Positions 17,488 to 26,301 of a DNA stretch of 48,842 nt are shown here, piece after piece; position 1 is the stretch's first letter, and every line of letters begins with the position of its first letter. Position numbers and translations under genes: made by a program. The DNA comes from Vulcanimicrobiia bacterium (lineage in GTDB: Bacteria > Vulcanimicrobiota > Vulcanimicrobiia > Vulcanimicrobiales > Vulcanimicrobiaceae): assembly GCA_024281075.1 (NCBI GenBank), contig JAMXLK010000073.1, positions 1 through 48,842 of the forward strand. Direction: 5' to 3'. The notes beneath the pieces were generated by a model. The model did no database searches. It was given only the letters and a program-made list of their open reading frames with translations, and was not told the origin of the DNA.

Positions 17488-18995
17488 TAATGGATGCCTC
17501 GCATCGCGCCCATGGCGCTCATCGGCGAGCGACCGTTGCCGTTGCTCGCGCTTCGGCGCGGCGAATTCGTGCCGATCACGACGCGATCGGCGGTCGTCAG
17601 CGTGCCCGGAGTCAATGGTTCGACCGCGGCTTGGGAGCCGTTGGTCAGACGCACGTAGACGGGCACGTGTACGGGTTTGCCGTTGCGATCTACCAGAAGA
17701 TGCGCCGTCGACCCGGCCGTAATCGCGCTGTTCGCGACGGAGCCGCTCACCGCGCCCCACGGAGTTGCCGCTGCGCTCGAGCCGCGTGCGTGCAGCGCCG
17801 TGAGCGGTACCGTCAACGCGTTCGGTACGCTGGCGACGTCGATCGTTGCGTTTGCGGTCATGCCCGGCAGCAGCCTTCCACCGGCGTTTTCGGCATAGAC
17901 GACGACGTCGTACGTTACCACGTTATTGAGGGTCTGTGGATTGATGCGCACCTGCGCGACCGTTCCGCGGAAGGTTTGGTTCGGATAGGCCAGCACGGTA
18001 AACGAGACTCGGTCGCCGCGTTTTACGCCGCCGATATCGGGCTCGCCGACGTTGATATCGACTTCCATCTTGCCAAGATTCTGCGCGATGGAGAAGAGCG
18101 TCGGCGTCTGAAGCGACGCGGCGACGGTTTGCCCCACCGAAACCTCGCGCGCGACGACGGTGCCGTCGACCGGAGATGTAATAACGGTATGCCCAAGATT
18201 GATTTCGTCTTGGCGGACGATGGCTTGCGCCGCGGCAATGTTTGCTTCGGCGGCTTGCGTTGCGGCGGCTTGGCTCTGCGCCGTCGAGGAGCTCTGGTTT
18301 ACGGTCGCACTGCCCGCCAGGGCCTGTGCCTGAGCCTGCGCAACGGCGGCCTGGGCGGCTGCAACGTCGCTTTCGCCTTGCGCCACCGCCGCGCGATCGG
18401 CATCCACCGAGCTCTGCGCGATATAGCCTTGAGCGAGCAACGCTGCGTCGCGGGATTCCGTTTTTTGCGCAAGCCCTAGAGCGGCTTGCGTTTTGTTGAC
18501 GTTGGCCTTCGCGGACGCGATCGCGGCCGCTTGTGCCGCTGCGTTTGCGCTCGCAACGTCGATACCGGACGATGCGCCGTTCGCGCTTGCCGATGACTGC
18601 GCGGCCTGCGCGCGCGCTTGTGCGAGCGTCGCCTGCGCCTGCTCGAGCTGCGCCTCCAACGTGCTAGGATCGAGTCGCGCGAGAACTTGGCCTCGCTTGA
18701 CCTTACTATTGTAATCGACGTCGATTGCGGCGATCGTTCCCGAGATCTGCGTGCCGACGGAGATCAAATTTTGCGGATTGACCGTGCCCGACGCCGTGAC
18801 CGTGGAGACGAGCGTTCCTTGCGTAACCGGTGCGGTATCGAATTGATCGGCGGCGTGCGATCGCGTCAAAAAATAAGCAAGGATGCCGCCGGCAAAAAGC
18901 AGCGCGAGCGCGGCCCAGAACACCCGCGGAATCTTAGCAAGGGCGGCCCCGGCCGCGACACGCGGGCCGGGAGCGGGAATGGTAGCAGTTGACAT
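17487..18995 (-). CDS. MacA-like periplasmic adaptor (HlyD family)
   Basis: 502 residues. Short cytoplasmic tail, one membrane segment (about 26-45), a lipoyl-like half, then a very Ala/Gln-rich coiled-coil hairpin (about 110-275), the second lipoyl half (TVITSPVDGTVVAREVSVGQTV), beta-barrel and membrane-proximal domains. The hairpin is long, consistent with reaching an outer-membrane channel. The C-terminal tail is Ser/Asn/Met-rich and unstructured. First gene of the five-gene efflux operon, with TAGGAG five bases ahead of ATG. No TolC-type channel gene lies in the window. Confidence 0.92.
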   Translation of the reverse strand: MSTATIPAPGPRVAAGAALAKIPRVFWAALALLFAGGILAYFLTRSHAADQFDTAPVTQGTLVSTVTASGTVNPQNLISVGTQISGTIAAIDVDYNSKVKRGQVLARLDPSTLEAQLEQAQATLAQARAQAAQSSASANGASSGIDVASANAAAQAAAIASAKANVNKTQAALGLAQKTESRDAALLAQGYIAQSSVDADRAAVAQGESDVAAAQAAVAQAQAQALAGSATVNQSSSTAQSQAAATQAAEANIAAAQAIVRQDEINLGHTVITSPVDGTVVAREVSVGQTVAASLQTPTLFSIAQNLGKMEVDINVGEPDIGGVKRGDRVSFTVLAYPNQTFRGTVAQVRINPQTLNNVVTYDVVVYAENAGGRLLPGMTANATIDVASVPNALTVPLTALHARGSSAAATPWGAVSGSVANSAITAGSTAHLLVDRNGKPVHVPVYVRLTNGSQAAVEPLTPGTLTTADRVVIGTNSPRRSASNGNGRSPMSAMGAMRGIH

Positions 18996-19084
18996 GACGC
19001 TCCTACCGTACCGTGCCGACCTGACAACGAGTGGAGAGTTTGCCGGACGGCGGTTAAGCCCGCATTAGCGTCGAAGGCGGCGCG

Positions 19085-19609
19085 ATGGCTCGAGGCATCG
19101 TCATTGGAATACTCGCAACCCTTGTCGTCATCGTCGTGCTCGGATACGCCGCAGTCGAGCTCGGATTCATGCCTGCGAACGCCGATGGAAAGGCGTCGAA
19201 GATCGAGCGTTGGGCGGCGCGAACTTCGCTGCGCGCGACCATTGCGCGCCAGGCGCCCCGTACGCCGAATCCCGTCGCCCTAACCGATGAAAACCTCATT
19301 TCGGGCATTAAGCTGTACGCCGCCAACTGCGCGATTTGCCACGGAGCGTCCGACGCGAACCGCTCGAACATTGCCGCGGGGCTCTATCAAAGCCCGCCGC
19401 AACTCGCCAAAGACGGCGTTGAGGACGATCCGGAGGGTGTAACGTTCTGGAAGATCGATCACGGCATCCGCTTTACCGGTATGCCGGCCTTCGGACATAC
19501 ACTTAACGATACACAGATTTGGCAACTTGCGCTATTTCTCAAACATATGGATTCGTTGCCGCCCGGCCCGGACCGCGCGTGGAAGGCGGTGAAGAGCGTC
19601 GGCCGATGA
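19085..19609 (+). CDS. Membrane-anchored cytochrome c
   Basis: 174 residues. One N-terminal membrane segment (about 5-25) anchors a periplasmic class I cytochrome c domain with heme site Cys82-Ala-Ile-Cys85-His86 and probable axial Met133 in TGMPAFG. It would carry electrons at the outer face of the membrane. It is divergent from the efflux operon (89 bases between starts), and its last 71 bases overlap the convergent small membrane protein gene. No oxidase or reductase genes are adjacent, so the electron donor and acceptor are unknown. Confidence 0.88.
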   Translation: MARGIVIGILATLVVIVVLGYAAVELGFMPANADGKASKIERWAARTSLRATIARQAPRTPNPVALTDENLISGIKLYAANCAICHGASDANRSNIAAGLYQSPPQLAKDGVEDDPEGVTFWKIDHGIRFTGMPAFGHTLNDTQIWQLALFLKHMDSLPPGPDRAWKAVKSVGR

Positions 19610-19940
19610 AGACGCCGGCGGTCGCAATCGCACTCGAGACCAACGCGCGTTCGAGCGCGAGCATGGCGAGCATCGGCATCGTCCAGCCGGGAACGTAACC
19701 GGGTCCGATCGCCGCGGCGATGTACCATCCGAGGGTTGCCTCCAGTGCGGCAGCGATGATGACCGCGAATAATCCGGACCAACCGAACTTTCGCCCCGCG
19801 AGCACGCCCATAAAGAAGAAGAGCACCCACGCGAGCACGAGAAATGAGTCGTACGAGATGCCGACCACTTTAGCGATCGCCGCGGTCAGCGCATCGTATG
19901 CAATCAGGATCGCCGTAAAGAAGAGCGCGAGCGGCAGCAT
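19539..19940 (-). CDS. Small integral membrane protein, unknown
   Basis: 133 residues, about four hydrophobic segments: LPLALFFTAILIAYDAL, SFLVLAWVLFFFMGVLAG, SGLFAVIIAAALEATLGWYI and a C-terminal one around ALVSSAIATAGVFIG, then a basic tail. I do not recognise the family. It lies 12 bases after the secreted protein gene on the same strand, so the two may form an operon. The C-terminal 23 codons overlap the end of the cytochrome c gene. An upstream shorter overlap could be had only by truncating the protein, so the overlap appears real. Confidence 0.6.
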   Translation of the reverse strand: MLPLALFFTAILIAYDALTAAIAKVVGISYDSFLVLAWVLFFFMGVLAGRKFGWSGLFAVIIAAALEATLGWYIAAAIGPGYVPGWTMPMLAMLALERALVSSAIATAGVFIGRRSSPPSTRGPGRAATNPYV

Positions 19941-19952
19941 CGCGCCTAATCC

Positions 19953-20468
19953 TTATGGCGCAGTGGTTGCTTCGGCGTGCGCGGGAGTTGCCGCAAAGAT
20001 ATACTGATCGTTCGAGTTCTGCGACACCGGCGGCGGCGGCGAGAGCTGATATTGCATCGCGAGTCCCGAGAGCACGGCTGCGGTTTCGGGATAGACTTGA
20101 CCGCGGAACGAACCGTCACCATTCATCGAGGCGACCACGTGCAGCTTTCCCTCCGGCCCGGCGCCGAGACCGAGGTCGATGCTCGACGGACCGATGTCGA
20201 ACCAAATGTAATTTCCGTCGCGGCCGCCGATCACCGGAACGTAGAGCTTGTAATACGTCGTGTGGTAATGCCCGCGCAGCGTACCGTCCGGAAAAATCTC
20301 GAGATCGAGTTTCCCGGTCAGCGGATACTGCGATCCGTAGACTTCCGTGATCGCCGTGTCGTAGTAGCTCGAGGTCGGCTGGGCAGAGGCCGCGCTTGCT
20401 AGGACTGCCGTTGCCACGCATCCGAGCGCAACGCCCCTGACCAACTTTTTAACCCAAGTTACTACCAT
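19953..20468 (-). CDS. Secreted protein, unknown
   Basis: 171 residues from the ATG at 20468, which has GAGGAG six bases ahead; another ATG nine codons earlier lacks a ribosome site. Clear Sec signal (basic KKLVR, hydrophobic core, ASAASA cleavage region). The mature part is beta-rich: repeated short strands such as GKLDLEIFPDGTLRGHYHT, then YIWFDIG, then GKLHVVASMNGDGSFRGQVY, suggesting a small beta-barrel or jellyroll. The tail is Pro/Ala/Thr-rich. No homologue is recognised. It is divergent from the DUF2249-Crp regulator, 60 bases apart, which may control it. Confidence 0.7.
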   Translation of the reverse strand: MVVTWVKKLVRGVALGCVATAVLASAASAQPTSSYYDTAITEVYGSQYPLTGKLDLEIFPDGTLRGHYHTTYYKLYVPVIGGRDGNYIWFDIGPSSIDLGLGAGPEGKLHVVASMNGDGSFRGQVYPETAAVLSGLAMQYQLSPPPPVSQNSNDQYIFAATPAHAEATTAP

Positions 20469-20528
20469 TCTGTCTCCTCTCGACACTCGTTCCATCTAAG
20501 GGAGTAGAGCGCTTGGCCCGGCGAGAAC

Positions 20529-21476
20529 GTGACGAGAGTGGTACAACCGTCCGAAATCGACCTTCGGGGTCTTCCCGTTTGGGAGCGTCCCGATCTCGTC
20601 CGTAAAGCGCTTGACCGTCTTCCATCCGGAGGGTCGCTCACCCTTATAACCGACGCCGAGCCACGAGCGCTTTCGTCCCGAGTTACCCAAGATCGTCCCG
20701 ATCGCTTCGTCGTCGAGACGCGCCGCGTCGGCAGCCGCGTTTGGCAGTTGCGTTTAACGCACCGGCCCGGCGAGCTCGCCGATCGCAATTCCGCGGCACA
20801 GCATCTGAGCCGTTGTCCCGCATTTGCCACACTCGACGCCGGCGTTCGCTCCGAGCTTGCGGCCGCCGCGGTCTGGCAAACGGGGCGTCGCGGGCAGACG
20901 CTCGTCGCCGAAAATAGCGACTGGCCGTTCATCGGAATGGTGACCGAAGGCATCGTTGCACGCGCCAACGGCGGTGGGCGCGAACGCGAGCGGATCCTTT
21001 ACGAAATCTTTCCATACGAGCTCTTCGGCGTTGCGGAATATTTCGATCGCGGCTTCAAAATGGCGCGAATCGCGGTCTTCTCCAAGTCGGCCCACGTGCT
21101 GAAAATTCCATGGGAAGTCGTTTCACGCATTGCCGAGCGCTATCCGCAGCTTACCAACGCGCTGGGAATCGTCATGGCGCAGCGTATCCGGCTTTTGGCC
21201 GATGCGCTCGCAGTGCAAGGCTCCTTGCCGATCCTCGGACGAATTGCGCGCGTGTTGCTTCCCTATGCAATGCCGGAACGCGGGCTCGTGCAGGCTTCGG
21301 CGGCGCTCTCAACGATTACACAATCGCAGATCGCTGCTGCCGGTGGAACGGTGAAAGAAGTTGCCGCCCGCGCCATTGCGGAACTCGAATCGCGCAACGC
21401 GCTGCGACGCGAGCACGGCCACATCCGTTATCTCGATCGCGAAGTCTTGCTGGAGCTTATCCAGGACGTAAGCTAG
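20529..21476 (+). CDS. DUF2249-Crp/Fnr fusion transcription regulator
   Basis: 315 residues, three parts. Residues about 8-78 are a DUF2249 domain (EIDLRGLPVWERPDLVRKAL, then ITDAEPRAL, closing VWQLRL); this TusA-like fold is common near nitric-oxide, nitrite and hemerythrin genes. Residues about 90-205 are a cNMP-binding-type beta-roll without an obvious cAMP Arg-Ser pair. Residues about 220-312 are a Crp-type helix-turn-helix (ITQSQIAAAGGTVKEVAARA). So a TusA-like sensor or sulfur/redox module sits on a Crp-family repressor or activator. The start is GTG; a GTG three codons on is an alternative. Its 3' end overlaps serS by 20 bases. Confidence 0.82.
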   Translation: MTRVVQPSEIDLRGLPVWERPDLVRKALDRLPSGGSLTLITDAEPRALSSRVTQDRPDRFVVETRRVGSRVWQLRLTHRPGELADRNSAAQHLSRCPAFATLDAGVRSELAAAAVWQTGRRGQTLVAENSDWPFIGMVTEGIVARANGGGRERERILYEIFPYELFGVAEYFDRGFKMARIAVFSKSAHVLKIPWEVVSRIAERYPQLTNALGIVMAQRIRLLADALAVQGSLPILGRIARVLLPYAMPERGLVQASAALSTITQSQIAAAGGTVKEVAARAIAELESRNALRREHGHIRYLDREVLLELIQDVS

Positions 21477-22746
21477 CAAACCCGGCGTAGGGATGGAGGA
21501 CCGGCGGCAGCTCGACGGAGCCGTCCTCGCGCTGAAAGTTTTCGAGAATTGCGATCAGCGTTCGGCCGATCGCGAGACCCGAGCCGTTGAGCGTGTGGAC
21601 GAACTCCGGTTTGCCGGCGCCCTCGCGACGGAAGCGAATCGCTCCGCGACGCGCTTGAAAGTCGGTGCAGTTCGAGCACGAACTGATCTCACGGTATGAC
21701 GCGCTGCTCGGCACCCAGACTTCGATGTCGTACGTCTTTGAGGAATTGAAGCTCGTATCGCCTGCGCACAGCGCCACGACGCGATATGGCAGCCCAAGTT
21801 CGCGCAGCAGGGATTCCGCGTCGCCGGTGAGCGTTTCGAGCGTTTCGAAGGAATGTTCCGGTGCCGTCAGCCAGACTAGTTCGACCTTTTCGAATTGATG
21901 CTGGCGCATCAACCCTCGCGTGTCTTTACCCGCGGCGCCCGCTTCTTTGCGGAAACACGCGGTAGCGGCGACGTACTTCAGCGGAAGCTCCGTCAAGTCG
22001 AGAATCTCGCCGCCGCGCAGCGCGGTGAGCGGAACCTCCGCCGTCGGGATCATGAACAAGTCGGCGCTCGGATCCGCGAACATCGCGTCCGAGAATTTAC
22101 TCAGCTGCCCGGTCGACCACATCGTGTCGCGCGAAACCAGCAGCGGTGGGGCGATCTCAACGTAGCCGCGCGCTGCGGCCCGATCGAGAAAAAATGTCTG
22201 GAGCGCTCGCGCGAGTCGCGCACCGTCGCCCCACAGAACCGAAAAGCGGCTTCCCGAGAGTTTTGCCGCGCGTCCGAAATCGAGTATGCCGAGACGTTCT
22301 CCGAGCTCCCAGTGCGGCTTGGGCTCAAAACCAAGCGTGGGCGGCTCGCCCCACCGGCGCAACTCGACGTTCGCGCTTTCATCGGTGCCGTCCGGCACGG
22401 AATCGTCGAGGAGGTTCGGCATCTGCTCGAGCAGCGCGCGCAGCGGCGATGCCGGATCGGATACGGAGATGGAGCGCGCAGTTTCTTCGAGCGTTCCGAT
22501 GCGTTGTGCGAGCTCTTCAAGCTGCGGCTTTATGTCGCGTGCTGCGGCCGCTTTATCGGCGGCTTGCGCAATCGCTGCGGTAAGGCGGTTCTTCTCGGCT
22601 TTCGCTCGCTCGACCGCGGTGAGCGCTGAGCGGTACTCTTCGTCGTAGCGCAGAACCTCGCCGACCGGCGCAGGGTCGAGCCCGCGTCGGCGCAGTGAGC
22701 GTCGCACGCGGTCGGGATCGCGCCGAATCAAAGCTATGTCGAGCAT
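21457..22746 (-). CDS. serS: Seryl-tRNA synthetase
   Basis: 429 residues, normal length for the bacterial enzyme, which charges tRNA-Ser and the selenocysteine tRNA. The N-terminal coiled-coil arm (about 30-100) grips the tRNA long variable arm. Class II motifs are present: motif 2 FRKEAGAAGKDTRGLMRQHQ and motif 3 GSGLAIGRTLIAILENFQ; TAEVPLT marks the serine pocket. It starts at ATG 22746, facing moeA, and its end overlaps the convergent DUF2249-Crp gene by 20 bases. Confidence 0.97.
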   Translation of the reverse strand: MLDIALIRRDPDRVRRSLRRRGLDPAPVGEVLRYDEEYRSALTAVERAKAEKNRLTAAIAQAADKAAAARDIKPQLEELAQRIGTLEETARSISVSDPASPLRALLEQMPNLLDDSVPDGTDESANVELRRWGEPPTLGFEPKPHWELGERLGILDFGRAAKLSGSRFSVLWGDGARLARALQTFFLDRAAARGYVEIAPPLLVSRDTMWSTGQLSKFSDAMFADPSADLFMIPTAEVPLTALRGGEILDLTELPLKYVAATACFRKEAGAAGKDTRGLMRQHQFEKVELVWLTAPEHSFETLETLTGDAESLLRELGLPYRVVALCAGDTSFNSSKTYDIEVWVPSSASYREISSCSNCTDFQARRGAIRFRREGAGKPEFVHTLNGSGLAIGRTLIAILENFQREDGSVELPPVLHPYAGFASLRPG

Positions 22747-22762
22747 GGAGAAACGCGCCCTT

Positions 22763-24016
22763 ATGCAGTCCGTAAATCCAGTCCTACCGGGCGAAGGATT
22801 TGCGGTGGATCGATTGTTGCCGCCGCGTCAAGCCATCGTGGCATTCCTTTCACGCGTTACAATCGCGACGATGCCGGCCGAACACGTCTCGCTTGACGCT
22901 GCAGCGGGGCGCGTGCTCGCCGAATCGATCGCCGCAGACCAGGATTATCCGGCTGCGCCGCGGTCGCTGATGGACGGCTATGCGGTGCGCGCCGATGCGA
23001 CTCCCGGCGAGTTCGAGATCGTCGACGACGTTCGCATGGGCTCGCCGTCCGACGTTTCGCTCTCCGCCGCAACGGCGTCACGCATTCCGACCGGCGGCGT
23101 GCTTCCCAGCGGCGCCGATGCCGTCGTGCCGGTAGAAGATGCACGCAGTGACGGCACGCACGTGACGGTCCGCAACGTCGTCACCGCCGGAGAAAACGTT
23201 GCCGAGGCGGGCGGCGACATGCGCCAAGGCGACGTCGTCCTGCCGGCACGCCGGCGAATTCGTGCAGCCGAAATCGGCGTGCTTGCGACCCTCGGCGTCA
23301 CGCACGTGCCGGTCTTTCGAAAGCCGCTCGTTGCGGTATTTTCCAGTGGCGACGAGCTCGTCGAGCCGGACGCGCGGCCGACGCTCGGTCAAATTCGCGA
23401 CTCGAATCGATACGCCGTCGCAGCGTCGCTGCGCGCGATGGGCGCAAACCCGCGGCACTATCCAACGCTGCGCGATGAAGCGCCGGATTTTGAAGCTGCG
23501 CTGGCAAATGCGTTGCGCGAATGTGATGCGGTCGTTGTAACGGGAGGCTCGTCGGTCGGAGAACGCGACCGCCTGCCGCGCGCGGTCGCCGCGATTGCAA
23601 AGCCCGGCATCATCGTTCACGGTCTGCGTATCAAACCCGGAAAGCCGACGCTTTTGGCGTCGCACGGCGGTAAGCCGATCGTAGGGTTGCCGGGAAATCC
23701 CGCCTCGGCCTTGCTCGTGCTGGAAGCCGTCGCTGCACCGGTCTTTGCCGCACTTTGCGGCGCACCGGTCGTCCCCGCGACGGTGCACGCTCGACTTGCA
23801 GAGACGGCCCGCAGCCGTGCCGGCTGGACCTGGCATATTCCGGTGCGCCTGCACGAAGAGGGCAGCGTGGCGGCTGCGCACCCGCTCGCCGTTCGTTCTT
23901 TTTCGGTCAGTCTCGCGGCACGCGCCGACGGATACATCGTTATGGAGGAGCGCGATGAAGCATGGCCTGCCGGAACGCCCGTGACCGTCGTGCGCTTTCT
24001 CGAGGGCCACGGGTGA
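22763..24016 (+). CDS. moeA: Molybdopterin molybdenumtransferase
   Basis: 417 residues from ATG 22763. Inserts molybdate into adenylylated molybdopterin in the last step of Mo-cofactor synthesis. Seen: N-terminal ALMDGYA-like SLMDGYAVRAD, GEFEIVDDVRMG, PTGGVLPSGADAVV, the MPT-binding VVVTGGSSVGERD and GLRIKPGKP, then GLPGNPASALLV. ATGs at 22736 and 22745 are in frame but would overlap the divergent serS start; 22763 gives the family's usual N-terminus, with GGAG 12 bases ahead. moaC and a mogA/moaB-type gene, two other steps of the same pathway, lie at the right end of the window. The GTGA overlap links it to hisC. Confidence 0.95.
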   Translation: MQSVNPVLPGEGFAVDRLLPPRQAIVAFLSRVTIATMPAEHVSLDAAAGRVLAESIAADQDYPAAPRSLMDGYAVRADATPGEFEIVDDVRMGSPSDVSLSAATASRIPTGGVLPSGADAVVPVEDARSDGTHVTVRNVVTAGENVAEAGGDMRQGDVVLPARRRIRAAEIGVLATLGVTHVPVFRKPLVAVFSSGDELVEPDARPTLGQIRDSNRYAVAASLRAMGANPRHYPTLRDEAPDFEAALANALRECDAVVVTGGSSVGERDRLPRAVAAIAKPGIIVHGLRIKPGKPTLLASHGGKPIVGLPGNPASALLVLEAVAAPVFAALCGAPVVPATVHARLAETARSRAGWTWHIPVRLHEEGSVAAAHPLAVRSFSVSLAARADGYIVMEERDEAWPAGTPVTVVRFLEGHG

Positions 24017-25110
24017 TTCGCCCGACGCCGGCGATCGAGGCGATACCGCAAACGACGCCGTTCATCGGTCCCGAGCAGCTCATGCGCGAGACGCATCAGT
24101 GCGAGCTTCTGCGGCTCGGCGCGAACGAAAGCGCATTCGGACCGTCACCAAAAGCGATTGACGCGATGACGCGAGAACTGCCGCGGCTTTCCTGGTACGG
24201 CGATCCCGAATCGCTCGATCTGCGCGACGCGCTCGCGGAGAAGCACCAATGCGATCCGGCGCAGATCGTCGTCGGCTCGGGCATTGACGATCTCATGGGG
24301 ATTGCCGTACGGGCGTTCGTCGCACCGGGTGGCGCGGCACTCGCAACGTTGGGAACGTATCCAACGTTCGCATATCACGTCGCGGGTTACGGCGCGCGCT
24401 TGCTAGAGGTTCCGTATCAGCCCGACGGGACGCCGGACTGCGACGCACTCCTCGATGCAGCGCGCAGCGCGATGCCGTCGATCGTCTATCTGGCGAATCC
24501 CGACAATCCCAGCGGCCGCTTTATCTCGCGCGGCGAGATGGAGGCATTCTACAACGCATTGCCGGACGATACGCTGCTGCTGCTCGACGAGGCGTACGCC
24601 GATTTCGTCGACGAGCGCGACCTGCTTCCGGCCATTTTCCAAGACCGCCTCATTCGGCTGCGAACGTTCTCCAAAGCCTACGGCATGGCCGGCGCGCGGA
24701 TCGGTTATGCGCTTGCGACGCAGCGCAACGTTGCGACTTTCCAGAAGATCCGGCTTCATTACGGAATCAACCGCAACGCGCAAATAGGAGCGCTCGCGTC
24801 GCTGCACGATCCCGAGTTTCGTCAGTACGTGGTAACCGAGACGGCGCGTGCCCGCGAAGCCTATTACCGCCTCGCTGCCGAGCTTGGACGGCCGTACATC
24901 GAGTCGCGAACGAACTTCGTCTGCATCGGAATGGAGACGGCGCAGCGCGCGACGTGCGTGATGAACGAGCTTTTGCGACGGGGCGTTTGGATTCGCAAGC
25001 CTGGCGCGCCGCCGCTCGACGCCTACGTTCGCGTCAGCGCGGGAACCGCCGGCATGCGCGACGCTTTTTCGGCCGCGCTGCGCGCGGTGCTCGCCGAGGT
25101 CTTCGTTTAA
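24013..25110 (+). CDS. hisC: Histidinol-phosphate aminotransferase-like
   Basis: 365 residues, fold-type I PLP aminotransferase. Seen: RLGANESAFGPSP at the N-terminus, NPDNPSGR, DEAYADFV, and Lys221 in FSKAYGMAGARIGY forming the PLP Schiff base. The family transaminates imidazole-acetol phosphate in histidine synthesis; some members act on phenylalanine or tyrosine precursors. It starts at GTG overlapping the moeA stop. No other his genes are near, so the substrate assignment is from overall similarity only. Confidence 0.85.
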   Translation: MIRPTPAIEAIPQTTPFIGPEQLMRETHQCELLRLGANESAFGPSPKAIDAMTRELPRLSWYGDPESLDLRDALAEKHQCDPAQIVVGSGIDDLMGIAVRAFVAPGGAALATLGTYPTFAYHVAGYGARLLEVPYQPDGTPDCDALLDAARSAMPSIVYLANPDNPSGRFISRGEMEAFYNALPDDTLLLLDEAYADFVDERDLLPAIFQDRLIRLRTFSKAYGMAGARIGYALATQRNVATFQKIRLHYGINRNAQIGALASLHDPEFRQYVVTETARAREAYYRLAAELGRPYIESRTNFVCIGMETAQRATCVMNELLRRGVWIRKPGAPPLDAYVRVSAGTAGMRDAFSAALRAVLAEVFV

Positions 25111-25114
25111 CAAA

Positions 25115-25840
25115 ATGCGCTACGCAGTCGTTTCGGACGTTCATGCAAACATCGACTCGCTGCAATGCGTGCTTTCGAGCATAGGCTCCGACGACGCGCT
25201 GGTCTCACTCGGCGACGTCGTCGGCTACGGCCCGAATCCCAACGAGTGCGTGGCGGCCTTGCGCGAGCGCGCAACGCATGCGGTGCTCGGCAACCACGAC
25301 CTCGCGGCGGTGGAAAACTTCGGGGTCGAAAACTTCAACCCGGCGGCTCGCTCGGCAATCGGATGGACGCAGCAGGCACTGGGCGACGATGCGAAGCGGT
25401 GGCTCAACTCGCTGCCGTACGAACTGCGGTTGCCGGATTTCTTGCTGGTGCACGGCGCGCCCGTCGATTACTTCGAGTACATCCTCGACAAAGCCACCGC
25501 TGCGCGGGCCTTTGAGCGGACCGATGCGCGCATCGTTTTCATCGGGCACACGCACATCGCCGAATACTGGGATCGTGACGACGAGGGCAACATCGGACAC
25601 CGGCACATGCAGCAAGGCGGCGAACTCGAACTCGAGCCCGGAAAGCGCTACATTATCGACGTCGGCAGCGTCGGTCAGCCGCGCGATCTCAATCCGTTGG
25701 CATGCTACGTTGAATACGACGCGGATGCCGGACGCGTTCGATGGATTCGTTACGAATATCCCATCGCGGAAGTGCAGCGTAAGATGCGGGCGGCCGGCCT
25801 GCCGCGATATTTGGCGGATCGGCTGAGTGCCGGGCGATGA
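25115..25840 (+). CDS. Calcineurin-like metallophosphoesterase
   Basis: 241 residues of the YfcE/MJ0936 type. Metal ligands: Asp8 and His10 (SDVHAN), Asp34 (GDVVGYGPNP), Asn60-His61 (GNHD), His in VHGAP and GHTH. All are present, so it should be active on phosphodiesters or phosphomonoesters; the substrate is not indicated. The start follows the hisC stop by four bases, and its own stop overlaps the thioesterase ATG. The C-terminal part (RYIIDVGSVGQPRD) is normal for the group. Confidence 0.88.
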   Translation: MRYAVVSDVHANIDSLQCVLSSIGSDDALVSLGDVVGYGPNPNECVAALRERATHAVLGNHDLAAVENFGVENFNPAARSAIGWTQQALGDDAKRWLNSLPYELRLPDFLLVHGAPVDYFEYILDKATAARAFERTDARIVFIGHTHIAEYWDRDDEGNIGHRHMQQGGELELEPGKRYIIDVGSVGQPRDLNPLACYVEYDADAGRVRWIRYEYPIAEVQRKMRAAGLPRYLADRLSAGR

Positions 25841-26301
25841 GCGGCGTTCCGTTCGATGACGGCAACTGCTTTGCGTGCGGACCCGATAATCCGATCGGCA
25901 TGCGTCTGCATTTTGACGCAAGCCCCGACGGCGAAGGCGTCGTGGCGCGGGTTACGCTGGCATCCGATTATCAAGGCTGGCGCGGCATCGCGCACGGCGG
26001 CATCGTCATGGCGTTGCTCGATGAGGCGATGGCGCACGCCGCGGGTTTTGCCGGGCATCGCGGCCTCACCGCGTCGGTCAGCGTGCGATTCCGTAAGCCG
26101 GTGCCGCTCGAAGCACCGATCGACGTGCGCGGCCGCGTGACCTGGCAGCGGCGGAACGTTCTCGGCGTCGAAGGCCGCGTGCTCGATAATAAGGGCGACC
26201 TTCTTGCGCGGGCTGAAGGAAGCTTCGTTTCGCGCGGCCGGCTCGACGCCGCGAACGACCGGCGCAATCCATCGTTTGCAGAATCGGTCGGCGATGAGTA
26301 A
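25837..26301 (+). CDS. PaaI-type hotdog thioesterase
   Basis: 154 residues. The N-terminus CFACGPDNPIGMRLHF is a Cys-x-x-Cys-Gly segment common in 4HBT thioesterases of this subgroup. Catalytic region HGGIVMALLDEAMAHAA has the conserved His, Gly-Gly and acidic residue; the final strand ends RFRKPVPLE. It probably hydrolyses acyl-CoA, but the acyl group is unknown. ATG overlaps the preceding stop, and its stop overlaps smpB by 8 bases. Confidence 0.87.
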   Translation: MSGVPFDDGNCFACGPDNPIGMRLHFDASPDGEGVVARVTLASDYQGWRGIAHGGIVMALLDEAMAHAAGFAGHRGLTASVSVRFRKPVPLEAPIDVRGRVTWQRRNVLGVEGRVLDNKGDLLARAEGSFVSRGRLDAANDRRNPSFAESVGDE

